64,000 nucleotides of DNA. Source: an uncultured Helicobacter sp. GTDB taxonomy: Bacteria > Campylobacterota > Campylobacteria > Campylobacterales > Helicobacteraceae. The position numbers and the translations under genes are program-made. The DNA is taken from positions 1-64,000 of the forward strand of contig NZ_CALERY010000003.1 of the NCBI RefSeq assembly GCF_937906905.1, in the 5' to 3' direction. Positions 44,513 to 53,225 of the stretch are shown piece after piece (the first letter of the stretch is position 1; each line of letters starts with the position of its first letter). The notes beneath the pieces are model-generated. The model worked only from the letters and a program-made list of their open reading frames with translations, was not told the origin of the DNA and searched no databases.

Positions 44513-45920
44513 CTATGCTGGGAGCAGATCGATACAGACGATTTCGCTAGGGGCGAGGAAGCGGAAGCTTGGTCCCCAAAATCCTGCCCCACTGCTGACA
44601 TAGAGCTTGGTCTCCTTGCTCTTGGGTGGCTTTGCTTGGGCTGGGCTGTCTTTGAATCTCTTATCTTGGGGGCTTTTATCGTGGAGATTCTGGGGATTCT
44701 CATCTAGCGTGTAGAGTCCATGCACATATCGCTGATCAAGCCACACAAACACGCTCATGGGGAAAACTTGCCCCGCATGCGTGTGCCCAGAAAGCACGAG
44801 ATCAAAATCACTCACATCATAGCGGCGTGAGAATTTAGGCTGGTGGGCGAGCAGGATACTTGGCTTGGCTGGGTTTAGATTCTGCTTGGCGCGTTTTAGA
44901 TCTGGCGCCTCCATGCCAAAGCGCAAGCCCGCGAGATCATTCACACCTGCGAGATTGAAGCCACTAAGCTCTATGCTCTCATTTGCCAGCACACGCACGC
45001 TAGTTTGGCGCAGGAAGCGCATGATAGATTCTATGTCGTGGTAGTATTCGTGGTTGCCATTGACATAGAATACACCCTCTTTGCTTTTTATAGAATCCAG
45101 CGCAGCAAATTCATGCGCGATCCTATCAATATAGTCATCTACCAAATCCCCCACAATCACCACAATATCAGCATCTAGCGTATTGATTTGCTCCACGATT
45201 CTAGCAAGAAAATCGCCCTTAAGCGTATGCCCAATATGCACCGGAGATAAGAGCTATGCGCTTTTGCTCGCGCAGGCGAGGGAGAGGGATTTGGACATGG
45301 CGTAGTGGTGGAGTGTGGAGCGCGGCATTTCTGCTAGTAAAGAAAAATAAGAAAAACAGCATAAAAATGCCCAAATCATGCAAGATCTTTAAAAATCTGC
45401 GCCGTCCTGGGGAGAATCTACTAGAAACTTTGGTGGCGTTAGGAGCTATGGCAGCGCAAAAGTCAGTGCCACACTGGCTGGACATGGCAGCAGGAGAGAC
45501 AGAGCTGCCAGAATCTAGTGCATTAGAATCCAATCCATGCTCTTGTGCGCTTGTTTGTTTTGAGATTGGGCTTGACATCTTGTGTGGATTTTGTGTTTGC
45601 ATAGCGCGGATTCTACAGGTAAGCTTCCTAAATGCCCGCACAAAGATTCCAGCGACATCTGCTACTATGCACGCAGCAAAGAGGCAGTAAGTAATCGCCA
45701 CGCATGAGCCAAGCAGACTATAGCTCACAGCGTTAAATCGAGTGTCCTTAGCCAGTAGCCAGAATCCAACCTCAGCAGCAAATAGCACTGATAGTGCGAG
45801 AATTAAAAGCTTGCGATGATTGACAAAAAATATCGAGTATCGCAACACACGGCGATAGATATAGATTTTGCTCCCAAGCAAAAACGCAAAAATCACCGCG
45901 ATAATGGCAAGGATTTTCAT
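44513..45920 (-). pseudogene. Membrane-anchored metallophosphoesterase, split by a frameshift at the first metal motif
   Basis: Two abutting frames make one protein. The first (45920-45219) has about four membrane helices and a beta strand RIALIS. The second (45241-44513) starts HIGHTLKGDF and has GDLVDD, GNHEYYHD, AHQPKF and SGHTHAGQ. Joined, they match YkuE-type phosphoesterases, but where SDxHIG is expected the coding strand reads TCC-G-GTG-CAT, two bases short; the shift removes the metal-binding Asp. There is no homopolymer to switch it back. Either a real mutation, a sequencing error, or two separate polypeptides. Confidence 0.8.
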
Positions 45921-45938
45921 GTTAGGGCTTTAGCGTGG

Positions 45939-46685
45939 CTACCTTGCAGAACTAGATTCTGCGCTGTTGGTAGAATGCTCGTTTGACTCTGTGGCTTTGG
46001 GCTGTATGGGGTTTTGCGACTGGGTGGATTCTGCGCTAGAATCTGTGTTGGCGCTTTTTTCTTTATCTGTGCTTTTTTGTGGGCTTTTTTCATGTTTGCT
46101 TGAGCTTTGGGCGAGAATAGCTTGCAAATGCGCTGGGGTTTGGTAGGTGCTGTAGCGCAGCTCAAGACTGAAAGCGACTTCATAGGTGCTTGAGCGCATG
46201 CTCGCACGCTGGATTCTCACAGGAGGCTTTATCACCGCGCTTGCTTGCAGAGAGGTGAGCCTATCCATGAGCTGCCAAATTTTCTCCACCTGCTTTGTCT
46301 CTGCGACAAACGCATAGGTAACGCTGCGTGTCTGGTCATCTTCTTGCGTAGATTCTGCTATGCGCTTAAGGCTTTTTACTTGCAGGTATTCTTTCACAAG
46401 TGCCTGCATCTCATCAAATGCCTTTTGGTTATTAAGTTTGGTAAATGATGGGCTATTGTTTATCACAAAATCCCCTAGTCGCTGCACGGAGGCGTCATAG
46501 TTTTTCTTAATCTCGGTGTAGATGATTTTCTCACGGCGCTCTTGGACATATTGGGATTTGAATTTTAAAATAAGCGGCCAAAGCAAATAGCTAAAAAATG
46601 CCAGAATCATGCTCGCATACAGCACGGAGTAGATGAGATTGCGGATAACTAAGTCTGTATCGACGCGACTAGGAAAAGGTTTCAT
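45939..46685 (-). CDS. PilO-like inner-membrane protein (set B)
   Basis: The 248-residue protein has one membrane helix (about 14-38), a long helical stretch (about 40-120), and an alpha/beta periplasmic domain (about 120-195: VTYAFVAETKQVEKIWQLMDRL, YEVAFSLELRYSTY), as in PilO. The C-terminal 50 residues are Ser/Lys/Glu-rich. It is third in a tight run with PilN-like and PilM-like genes (gaps of 5 and -1 bases). No secretin or ATPase gene is near; flgH and pseF are. PilN/PilO homologues have been reported as part of the H. pylori flagellar motor. Confidence 0.65.
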   Translation of the reverse strand: MKPFPSRVDTDLVIRNLIYSVLYASMILAFFSYLLWPLILKFKSQYVQERREKIIYTEIKKNYDASVQRLGDFVINNSPSFTKLNNQKAFDEMQALVKEYLQVKSLKRIAESTQEDDQTRSVTYAFVAETKQVEKIWQLMDRLTSLQASAVIKPPVRIQRASMRSSTYEVAFSLELRYSTYQTPAHLQAILAQSSSKHEKSPQKSTDKEKSANTDSSAESTQSQNPIQPKATESNEHSTNSAESSSAR

Positions 46686-46690
46686 CTAGC

Positions 46691-47260
46691 CTACTCCTTT
46701 GTGGATTCCACAGGCGTGCCTGTCTGTCTCTGCGCAGAATCCACACTTTTGCTCGCTTGGGTGGGGGCGTGGCTTATGGAGATGAACTCATACCAGCCAT
46801 TTGAGAGCGCGTAGAAATTCACATTTGAATGCCCGAAATTGGCTTTGAGCGGGTCTTGAAGCGCGAAAAAGAAAAACTCCTTAGAAGGTGTTACGCCTTT
46901 TAGCACCAGCGTGCTATCATTGATTTCAATAAAGCGCAGCGTGATTTTATCAGGGACTAGCTCAAGGAGATCGTGGAGTTTGTCTCGGCGGATATCGTTT
47001 TTGTCGATTCGCTGATGCACAAGCGTGGCTTCATAGACTAGTCGCTCGAAGTGCTCATCTACCTCCACAATATGCTGCTGGAGGGTTTTTTGCTCGAGCT
47101 TATAGTGCTCTGTGCGTGCAATCGAAGCGCCAATCTCATGCTCCAAAAATATATAAAATCCCACCAAAATCATAATTGTCAGCCCAAAATATAGCCACCA
47201 GATTTTGGTGATTTTGGCAAAAATATGCTTGACTTTGGGGCGGATAAAGCTTAGTGCCAT
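46691..47260 (-). CDS. PilN-like inner-membrane protein (set B)
   Basis: The 189-residue protein has one membrane helix (about 23-42, WWLYFGLTIMILVGFYIFLE), a coiled coil (about 45-95), then a small alpha/beta domain (KITLRFIEINDSTLVLKGVT; SNGWYEFISISH). This is the PilN/GspL-periplasmic plan. The start codon overlaps the last base of the PilM-like gene. It should pair with the PilO-like product encoded next. Confidence 0.65.
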   Translation of the reverse strand: MALSFIRPKVKHIFAKITKIWWLYFGLTIMILVGFYIFLEHEIGASIARTEHYKLEQKTLQQHIVEVDEHFERLVYEATLVHQRIDKNDIRRDKLHDLLELVPDKITLRFIEINDSTLVLKGVTPSKEFFFFALQDPLKANFGHSNVNFYALSNGWYEFISISHAPTQASKSVDSAQRQTGTPVESTKE

Positions 47261-48240
47261 TATGCTCCTTTCAGCTCTTTTTGCGCAAATTTTATGAGCA
47301 TGTCAGGGAGATTGAAATCTCGCTTAATCGTCTCTAGCATCATTTCTTTGGCAATAAATTCAAAGGCATGATCACTCATTTTGCACGCATCAAGAAATAT
47401 CACTTTATCGATAAACTCACCGCGATAGAGGGGATTTTGGTAGTATTCCTTGATGGCATCAAGGATAATTTTGCTGATGATTTTGGCTTTTGGCATGTCG
47501 TCATAAACAATCTTTGTTTCATCGAGATTTGGGATAAACATATCGGTTTGGAGATTCTCGAGACTTGGATTTAGCTCGATTTTGGCAAATTCATCAAAAT
47601 CCTCATCAAGCGAAAAATCATCGAAATTTTTTAGCTCCACACCCATGTGTGTATCCTCTTTGTTCAGTATGGGGACTTCGCCTTCAGCGATGAAAAACCC
47701 ACTAAATGTCGTGCGACCTTTACTTACCACCATAAGTGCGATATTGCTGCGCTGGAGCAAGACATAGATATTGTTCCCAAGCGTTGGCATTTCGTGGGCG
47801 TTAAAATTGATGAGCGAGAATGGCGAGAAAAGGAAGTCAATCCCATCAATCCTGGCATAGCACTTAGTGATGAAATCCTTTATCGCGCCACGCTTGGCAA
47901 ATGCCTTGATCTCGCCATTGCTCACGATTCCACACTCACCTAGGCGGATATTGCCTGGCACGAAGTCTTTGGAATCTTTTTGCAAAATTACTCCCTGTGA
48001 GAGAGCTTTAATCATTGCGCTTACATAGGTGAAAGGATAGGCGCGCTTGTATCTGCGGATAAGCTTAATAGCGTCCATGGGGAGTTTGGACTCGGTGGCA
48101 CGGAATTCTTTGGTGATAGATTCTATGGTGCGGTGATTTTTGATTCTCACAATTTTGAGCGTGCAGGTAAGCGCATCGATATCTATCGCAATAAATACCT
48201 TGCTAAAAAACGGCGATACCACAGCACTAAAAAGCCCCAT
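47260..48240 (-). CDS. PilM-like cytoplasmic protein (set B)
   Basis: The 326-residue protein has no membrane helix. The beginning (FIAIDIDALTCTLKIVRIK) resembles the first strands of the actin-like PilM fold, though nucleotide motifs are weak. It ends with a Lys-rich helix. The three-gene order M-N-O matches type IV pilus alignment complexes. The start lies four bases from the lpxJ stop. The family call rests on gene order and general fold pattern. Confidence 0.55.
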   Translation of the reverse strand: MGLFSAVVSPFFSKVFIAIDIDALTCTLKIVRIKNHRTIESITKEFRATESKLPMDAIKLIRRYKRAYPFTYVSAMIKALSQGVILQKDSKDFVPGNIRLGECGIVSNGEIKAFAKRGAIKDFITKCYARIDGIDFLFSPFSLINFNAHEMPTLGNNIYVLLQRSNIALMVVSKGRTTFSGFFIAEGEVPILNKEDTHMGVELKNFDDFSLDEDFDEFAKIELNPSLENLQTDMFIPNLDETKIVYDDMPKAKIISKIILDAIKEYYQNPLYRGEFIDKVIFLDACKMSDHAFEFIAKEMMLETIKRDFNLPDMLIKFAQKELKGA

Positions 48241-48243
48241 TTC

Positions 48244-48861
48244 CTACCCTTGCATACGCTTCTTTACCACCGCCCGAGCCTCTTCTAGGCTAAGGCTCGC
48301 ATCTAGTGTGAAACTCTCGTCCATATAATAGCATATTTTCCCAAAAGGCATGGGCAGCATGAATCTATCCCAAGTGCCTAACTTATAGCCTAAGCTGGGC
48401 ACTACACGGCACACGCTGATGGGTTTGCCTGTTTTTTGTGCCATCATGATGACTCCATCAGCGATATGATGATATGGTCCTCTGGGTCCATCTACGGCAA
48501 TCCCAACATCGCTGCCAGCCTTTAGCACAGAGATTAGCTGCAGCAGAGCTCGCACGCCGCCTTTATTACCTCCGGTGCTACCGCGCACATTTTTAAACCC
48601 AAAATGCCCGCACATTCTAGCAATCAACCCTCCGTCAAAATGACTGCTAGAGAGGATATAAATATCGGGATTTTTGCGAAGCTTGCGATAAAGTATAGGA
48701 AGCATGAGAATCTCGCCATGCCAAAACGCCAAAATCGCATTGCTCTCGCGCACGCTTGGGTGGATATAGAAGCGATTGCGGCTAAGTGCATAGAGTAGCC
48801 ACACCAGAATCCACCCAACCCTAGGCACAATTCTTTCTGCAACGCGTTGTTTCCAATTCAT
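48244..48861 (-). CDS. lpxJ: Lipid A secondary acyltransferase, DUF374 family
   Basis: The 205-residue protein matches DUF374: AFWHGEILMLPILYR (about residue 45), SSHFDGGLIARM (about 71), GSTGGNKGGVRAL and IAVDGPRGPYHH (about 122). LpxJ of H. pylori and Campylobacter, a DUF374 enzyme, adds the secondary acyl chain to lipid A in place of LpxL/LpxM. One membrane-associated helix is near the N-terminus. It lies just before the PilM-like gene and may be co-transcribed. The exact acyl position is not visible. Confidence 0.82.
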   Translation of the reverse strand: MNWKQRVAERIVPRVGWILVWLLYALSRNRFYIHPSVRESNAILAFWHGEILMLPILYRKLRKNPDIYILSSSHFDGGLIARMCGHFGFKNVRGSTGGNKGGVRALLQLISVLKAGSDVGIAVDGPRGPYHHIADGVIMMAQKTGKPISVCRVVPSLGYKLGTWDRFMLPMPFGKICYYMDESFTLDASLSLEEARAVVKKRMQG

Positions 48862-48894
48862 GGGATTCTCGATAGATTTTGCTAGGTTTGCAGG

Positions 48895-49395
48895 CTATCC
48901 TTGAGGGGCTTGGCTAGAGATTGTGATTGTCATGATTTTGTCTTCTTGGCGCAGAGAGTCAAGCACTGCGAGACTCGCCTCATCTTCAATCTGCCCAAAC
49001 ACCGTGTGCTCGCCATCTAAATGCGGCAAATCCACAAAGCAGAGAAAAAACTGGCTTCCGCCTGTATCGCGTCCAGCGTGCGCCATGGAGAGTGAGCCGC
49101 GCTTATGGCGGTGGGGGTTGCCTCTAAGCTCGCAGGCGATTCTATAGCCTGGACCACCTGTGCCATCGCCTCTAGGGCAGCCACCTTGGGCGACAAAGCC
49201 TGCGATAACGCGGTGGAAGTTTAGCCCATCATAGAATCCACTTTGCGCGAGCGTGGCGAAATTGCTTACGGCTTGGGGTGCATGCTCGCCAAAAAGCCTT
49301 ATATGTATGTCGCCTTTGTCTGTGGTAATCGTGGCGTAAGCGTAGGATTCTAGCTCTTCTTCGCTTGGTGTAAATGTCTTTAGCTCATCTCTCAT
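48895..49395 (-). CDS. Cyclophilin-type peptidyl-prolyl isomerase
   Basis: This 166-residue cytoplasmic-type cyclophilin has no signal peptide: GLNFHRVIAGFVAQGGCPRGDGTGGPGY (about residue 55) carries the catalytic Arg region, and SMAHAGRDTGGSQFFLCF and LDGEHTVFGQ follow. It catalyses proline isomerisation in folding. Length is normal. It is separated by 33 bases from lpxJ on the same strand. Confidence 0.95.
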   Translation of the reverse strand: MRDELKTFTPSEEELESYAYATITTDKGDIHIRLFGEHAPQAVSNFATLAQSGFYDGLNFHRVIAGFVAQGGCPRGDGTGGPGYRIACELRGNPHRHKRGSLSMAHAGRDTGGSQFFLCFVDLPHLDGEHTVFGQIEDEASLAVLDSLRQEDKIMTITISSQAPQG

Positions 49396-49578
49396 TGGGT
49401 ATTCCTTTAGTGTTGGTAGATTCTGGGCAAATTGCTGTGCGCGATTGTAGCATAAATGGGGTTTGGATTTTTGCAGTGTCGCATTGATGATTTGAGGCTT
49501 GCGTGATTTGAATTATTTTTTTGATTGCATGCGCTTTAAGCATAGAAAAATTGCGCGGGAGTTGCCCAAAGTAGTGAT

Positions 49579-49606
49579 TGCAAAAGTGGTTTTCACCACT
49601 TTTGCA
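49579..49606 (-). terminator. 12-bp stem hairpin downstream of the second TonB receptor
   Basis: TGCAAAAGTGGT and ACCACTTTTGCA pair perfectly around a TTTC loop (49591-49594). It lies 24 bases after the receptor stop on the minus strand, where a terminator is expected, but no T run follows on that strand. It contains AAAAGTGG, the left part of the window's dispersed 13-mer. Confidence 0.55.
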
Positions 49607-49629
49607 TATATCATAAAAGCCAGATTTCT

Positions 49630-51840
49630 TTAAAATCTTCCGGCGATTTCTAGGTAAAATGCCCTGCCTGGGGCGCGGTAGTAGGCGTAGTATTGATAGT
49701 CAAGCAAATTGGTAAAGTTAGCACTTAGCTCAAGATATTTCATTCTATACCCTAGCCGCATATCAAGCAAATAGTAGGCATCACTACTAGAATACACGCC
49801 CCACACTTTTTGGCTCGCATTATCTAAGTCCTTATACCGCTTGCTTGCCATTTCACAGCCTAGGCTGCCAAAGAGCCTGCCATCATCATAGTAGAGCTGC
49901 ACATAGCCTGAATGCTCTGGGACTCCGGGCAGGCGATTGCCCGCAGCGATTGTCGTGCTGCCTGATACGAGATCTTGGGTGAGCTTGGCATTGTAGAGCG
50001 TATAGCTTGCAAACAGCCCCCCATAGCCAAAGAGCTTTTGCCTATATGATAGCTCTATGCCGTTTATGCGCGCTCTCTGGGCGTTTTCTACATTTTTGCC
50101 GATGGTGGTTATGGCATTGGTGAAAAAGCTATCAAAGTAGTAGATTTTCGCCTGTGCGCCAAAAGTGGATTCTGGGTATAGGGACTGCTCTAGCCCCACA
50201 TCATAGCTATATAGCTCTTCTGGTTTTAGGTTAGGGTTGCCTGAAGTTTGGACGCCATCGTTGCGGATATAGTCGCGGAATTTTTGGTTGAAAGTAGGGG
50301 CGCGAAATGAGCTGCCAGCTGAAGCCTTGATGATTGTCGTGCTAAAGCCGCTAGAAAAGGGCGTGAAATTTAGTGAGAGCTTAGGGGAGAACTGATTATG
50401 CGTAGCATTTGGGGCATTGGGCTTGGTGGTGTCTGTGTAGCCAAAGCCCTGCCACAAATCCCACCGCCCGCTAAGCCCGGTGCTAAAATATTTGCCCCAC
50501 TTTGCCTGATAATGCACAAATGCGCCTAGGAAATTATGCTCCCCGGTGATTGTCTTGCTAAGTGCGGTGCTAGAAGCAAACTCGCGCCAATCGCTAAGAG
50601 TATAGGCATTTTGCTTATAGCCGCTATATCGCTCCTGCACGCCAAATAGCAGGCTATGGGCTTGGGACAAACGCAGAGTAAAAGAGCTTTCAAAGTTTAG
50701 CGTGTTGTAGTGGTGATCTTGCTTGCTCCCAGCTCCGCCAAAGGGCGAAGCCCCGCCGCTAGGACCAGCCCAAATATCATTGCCATAAGTGTGATTTAGG
50801 CTTGTGCGCCACTCATTGCTGCCAAAGTAGTGTGTATAGCTTAGGGCGGAGATGACTTGATTATAAATTTCATTGCCCATACCGCCCACAAACGCATAAG
50901 GTGCGCTGCCTTGTGTGCTGTTTGGGCTTGTGGCAGAACCCCACGCGACATTGCCGTTTTCATCGCGCAAATAGCTTTGCTGGCGGTGGTGGATATAGTT
51001 GTAGTTAGAGTATTGCACCCACGCATCTAGCACGCCACTACTGCCAATATCTGCTTGGGCTTTGAGTCTAGCATCGTGTGTGGCGTATCGCTGGCGTCCC
51101 ATATCGCCCACAAGCACAATCGGCGTGCCATCGGTTTTGTGCGATGGGACGCTGCCGCTTAAGCCGCCTATGCCATTATCACCACTTGCATTGACCCACG
51201 CATTATCTGCTGCATAGCCGCTAGAGAAGCTCCCGCCATAAGTGGCTTTCACACGCAAGGATTTGTCAAAAAAGCTATCCCCCACGCTTAGATACCAATT
51301 TGTGAGATTCTCTGGTGCGCCATTGTGGCTAAATGGATTCCCATAGCCTAGGCTGCCATACACAGAGAGCGAATCAGGCATAGCGGTGATAAAGTTGATA
51401 GCCCCGCTAAGCGCGCCTGAACCATACAGAGCCGAGCTAGCTCCGCGCGTGATTTCCACGCGCTCTAAGTCGTGTGCGCGCATTGTGGTTAGCATTTTGG
51501 TGTTGTTGTTAATATCATTTAGCACCACGCCATCTACCATAAGCAGCGCACCATTGCTAATGCCTCGAATCATCGCGCCATCAAAGGTCTCCATACCTCT
51601 ACCTTTAGGCTGAAGCACGCCCTCGTGTCCGCGCAGCGTATCGGTGAAGCGATAATTTGGGCGCAGGGCAATATCGCGCTTGTCAATTATGGTGGTATTA
51701 CCCGGAGCTTGCTCTATGGGGGCGGGAATGCGCGAGGCGATCGTGGAGACTTCGTGTAGTGTGCGTTGCTCTGGCTTCTCTAGCGCCTGTGCCGCCCCTA
51801 TACATATAAAAACTCCACCTAGCATAACTAAAGCACGCAT
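49630..51840 (-). CDS. TonB-dependent receptor (second)
   Basis: The protein is about 736 residues: signal peptide MRALVMLGGVFICIGAAQA, plug domain with RGMETFDGAMIRGISNGALLMVDGVVL and VEITRGASSALYGSGALSGAINF, and a barrel ending YLEIAGRF. The frame is open to a TTG at 51852, but the ATG at 51840 has TTGGAGATTATC and starts the signal peptide. The RGMETFDGAMIRG text is like haem/cobalamin/siderophore receptors, but the ligand is unknown. It has its own -10 box upstream. Confidence 0.92.
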   Translation of the reverse strand: MRALVMLGGVFICIGAAQALEKPEQRTLHEVSTIASRIPAPIEQAPGNTTIIDKRDIALRPNYRFTDTLRGHEGVLQPKGRGMETFDGAMIRGISNGALLMVDGVVLNDINNNTKMLTTMRAHDLERVEITRGASSALYGSGALSGAINFITAMPDSLSVYGSLGYGNPFSHNGAPENLTNWYLSVGDSFFDKSLRVKATYGGSFSSGYAADNAWVNASGDNGIGGLSGSVPSHKTDGTPIVLVGDMGRQRYATHDARLKAQADIGSSGVLDAWVQYSNYNYIHHRQQSYLRDENGNVAWGSATSPNSTQGSAPYAFVGGMGNEIYNQVISALSYTHYFGSNEWRTSLNHTYGNDIWAGPSGGASPFGGAGSKQDHHYNTLNFESSFTLRLSQAHSLLFGVQERYSGYKQNAYTLSDWREFASSTALSKTITGEHNFLGAFVHYQAKWGKYFSTGLSGRWDLWQGFGYTDTTKPNAPNATHNQFSPKLSLNFTPFSSGFSTTIIKASAGSSFRAPTFNQKFRDYIRNDGVQTSGNPNLKPEELYSYDVGLEQSLYPESTFGAQAKIYYFDSFFTNAITTIGKNVENAQRARINGIELSYRQKLFGYGGLFASYTLYNAKLTQDLVSGSTTIAAGNRLPGVPEHSGYVQLYYDDGRLFGSLGCEMASKRYKDLDNASQKVWGVYSSSDAYYLLDMRLGYRMKYLELSANFTNLLDYQYYAYYRAPGRAFYLEIAGRF

Positions 51841-51925
51841 GATAATCTCCAAATAATAAAATATGGCAAGTCAAACGCAAATTCTCGTGATTTGATACGA
51901 TGAGTGCGACAGAATGCAAAGTATG

Positions 51926-51931
51926 ATTATA
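51926..51931 (-). promoter_or_regulatory. -10 box for the second TonB receptor
   Basis: The minus strand reads TATAAT within TTTTTATATAATCATAC, 86 bases before the ATG. The gap from 51841 to 52142 also has an A/T-rich block (51930-51990) that could hold a metal-regulator site, but no clear Fur match was found. Confidence 0.4.
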
Positions 51932-52034
51932 TAAAAAACTTTATGACTTAAGTGTGAATATTTTTATATAAATAATATAAATTCCATAAATACCGCTCAC
52001 AATGGGCGTTGGAAGACTAAGAATATCTATGAAA

Positions 52035-52067
52035 GACTAGAATCTAGTGCAAAACCAGATTCTAGTC
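52035..52067. repeat. Inverted repeat with AGAATCT arms downstream of dapF
   Basis: GACTAGAATCT and AGATTCTAGTC are perfect 11-base arms around AGTGCAAAACC. It lies 76 bases past the dapF stop, so it may end dapF transcription; a weak T-rich stretch (TCTTTC) follows on the minus strand. Confidence 0.6.
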
Positions 52068-52142
52068 TGTGGAGTATGCGGGATAAATCCGCTTAACTAA
52101 GCAGAGTCTAGCTTCTTAAAATCGCAAGATCAATGCTTACTT

Positions 52143-53177
52143 CTAAAAGCCAAGCCCTGTTTCACACACCGCCACTAGCCGCACTTCTCCTTGCAAAAAT
52201 ACGCGCATAGCTGGATAGGCAGAATCTACACCCCTCGCGCTAGAATCTGCTTTGGATTCTAGCCCTACATGCTCGCACCAGAGACAGAGTCTCTCCCCGC
52301 TTGGTGGGATAAGTGTTGCGCGAGAATCTAGCCCTAGCATGATATGTCCCACTAGCAGCACCGCAGCCATGCCTGTCCCACAAGCTAGTGTGATATCCTC
52401 CACTCCCCGCTCATAGGTGGCTAGATAGATGAGGTCAGGGCTTTGCACATATGCGAGATTGACATTGGCATTATAGTGTCGCCGCAGGGCGCGCATGAAG
52501 CTTAGAATCTCTGCGCTTATGCTGGTATCTTTAGCGATTAAGCCTTGTAAAAGCCCATGATCTGGCAAAAACCCCACGACATGAGGCACGCCTGTATCGA
52601 TATATGCCCACTCCATACCCAAATCTGCCAAGCTCGCTGGCATAGGCATATCCGGCAGGACATCGCGCCCGGCAGGGAGTGTAGTGAGATCGCGATAGCG
52701 CCCGAGATTGCTTGCGACAATCGCGCAAGCCATAGCGCCTGAGACTTGTGGCATAGACTCTTGCGCTTGTGTATGATTTTGTGAGCTAGATTCTACGCAT
52801 ACTTCGATGATATCGTGCTGCACACTTGTGATAAAGGCATGCTTAGCAGGGGCGAGTCCCATGTGGTAGGCATAGTGTGCGACACAGCGCGAGGCATTGC
52901 CACACATATTTGCGCGCGAGCCATCAGCATTGTAAAAATCCCAGCGATAGGCAATTGGTGGGAGTGTGGGGGTAGATTCTGGGGGCTTAGTGCTTGATGT
53001 AGCTCCAGAATCTAGTGTATGGGGTGGCAGATGAGGTAGCAGCACGACAAGCCCATCTGCGCCAATCCCACTATGGCGATGACAGAGCCCGCGTGCAAGC
53101 GTGGCGAAATCCTGCTGCATAAATGTATGGAAAATCAAAAAGTCATTGCCATTGGCGCAGTATTTGTGGATTGTCAT
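52143..53177 (-). CDS. dapF: Diaminopimelate epimerase
   Basis: The enzyme converts LL- to meso-diaminopimelate for lysine and peptidoglycan. Both catalytic Cys motifs are present: NMCGNASRCVAHYA (about residue 91) and LACGTGMAAVLL (about 265), with the start IHKYCANGNDFLIF typical of Helicobacter DapF. At 344 residues it is about 70 longer than usual; the extra text includes inserts LDSGATSSTKPPESTPTLPP (about 53-72) and Ser/Gln-rich stretches, encoded by AGAATCT-word DNA. It follows trpC by 48 bases on the same strand. Confidence 0.94.
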   Translation of the reverse strand: MTIHKYCANGNDFLIFHTFMQQDFATLARGLCHRHSGIGADGLVVLLPHLPPHTLDSGATSSTKPPESTPTLPPIAYRWDFYNADGSRANMCGNASRCVAHYAYHMGLAPAKHAFITSVQHDIIEVCVESSSQNHTQAQESMPQVSGAMACAIVASNLGRYRDLTTLPAGRDVLPDMPMPASLADLGMEWAYIDTGVPHVVGFLPDHGLLQGLIAKDTSISAEILSFMRALRRHYNANVNLAYVQSPDLIYLATYERGVEDITLACGTGMAAVLLVGHIMLGLDSRATLIPPSGERLCLWCEHVGLESKADSSARGVDSAYPAMRVFLQGEVRLVAVCETGLGF

Positions 53178-53225
53178 GTTGCTCCTTTAGATTCTGGGTA
53201 AATCGCGCAAGCCCGATTCTAGCGC

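Noticed and set aside
45256..45690. 144-codon plus-strand frame over the phosphoesterase anchor region
   Set aside because: Antisense to the membrane-anchor half, which has clear helices; no ribosome site.
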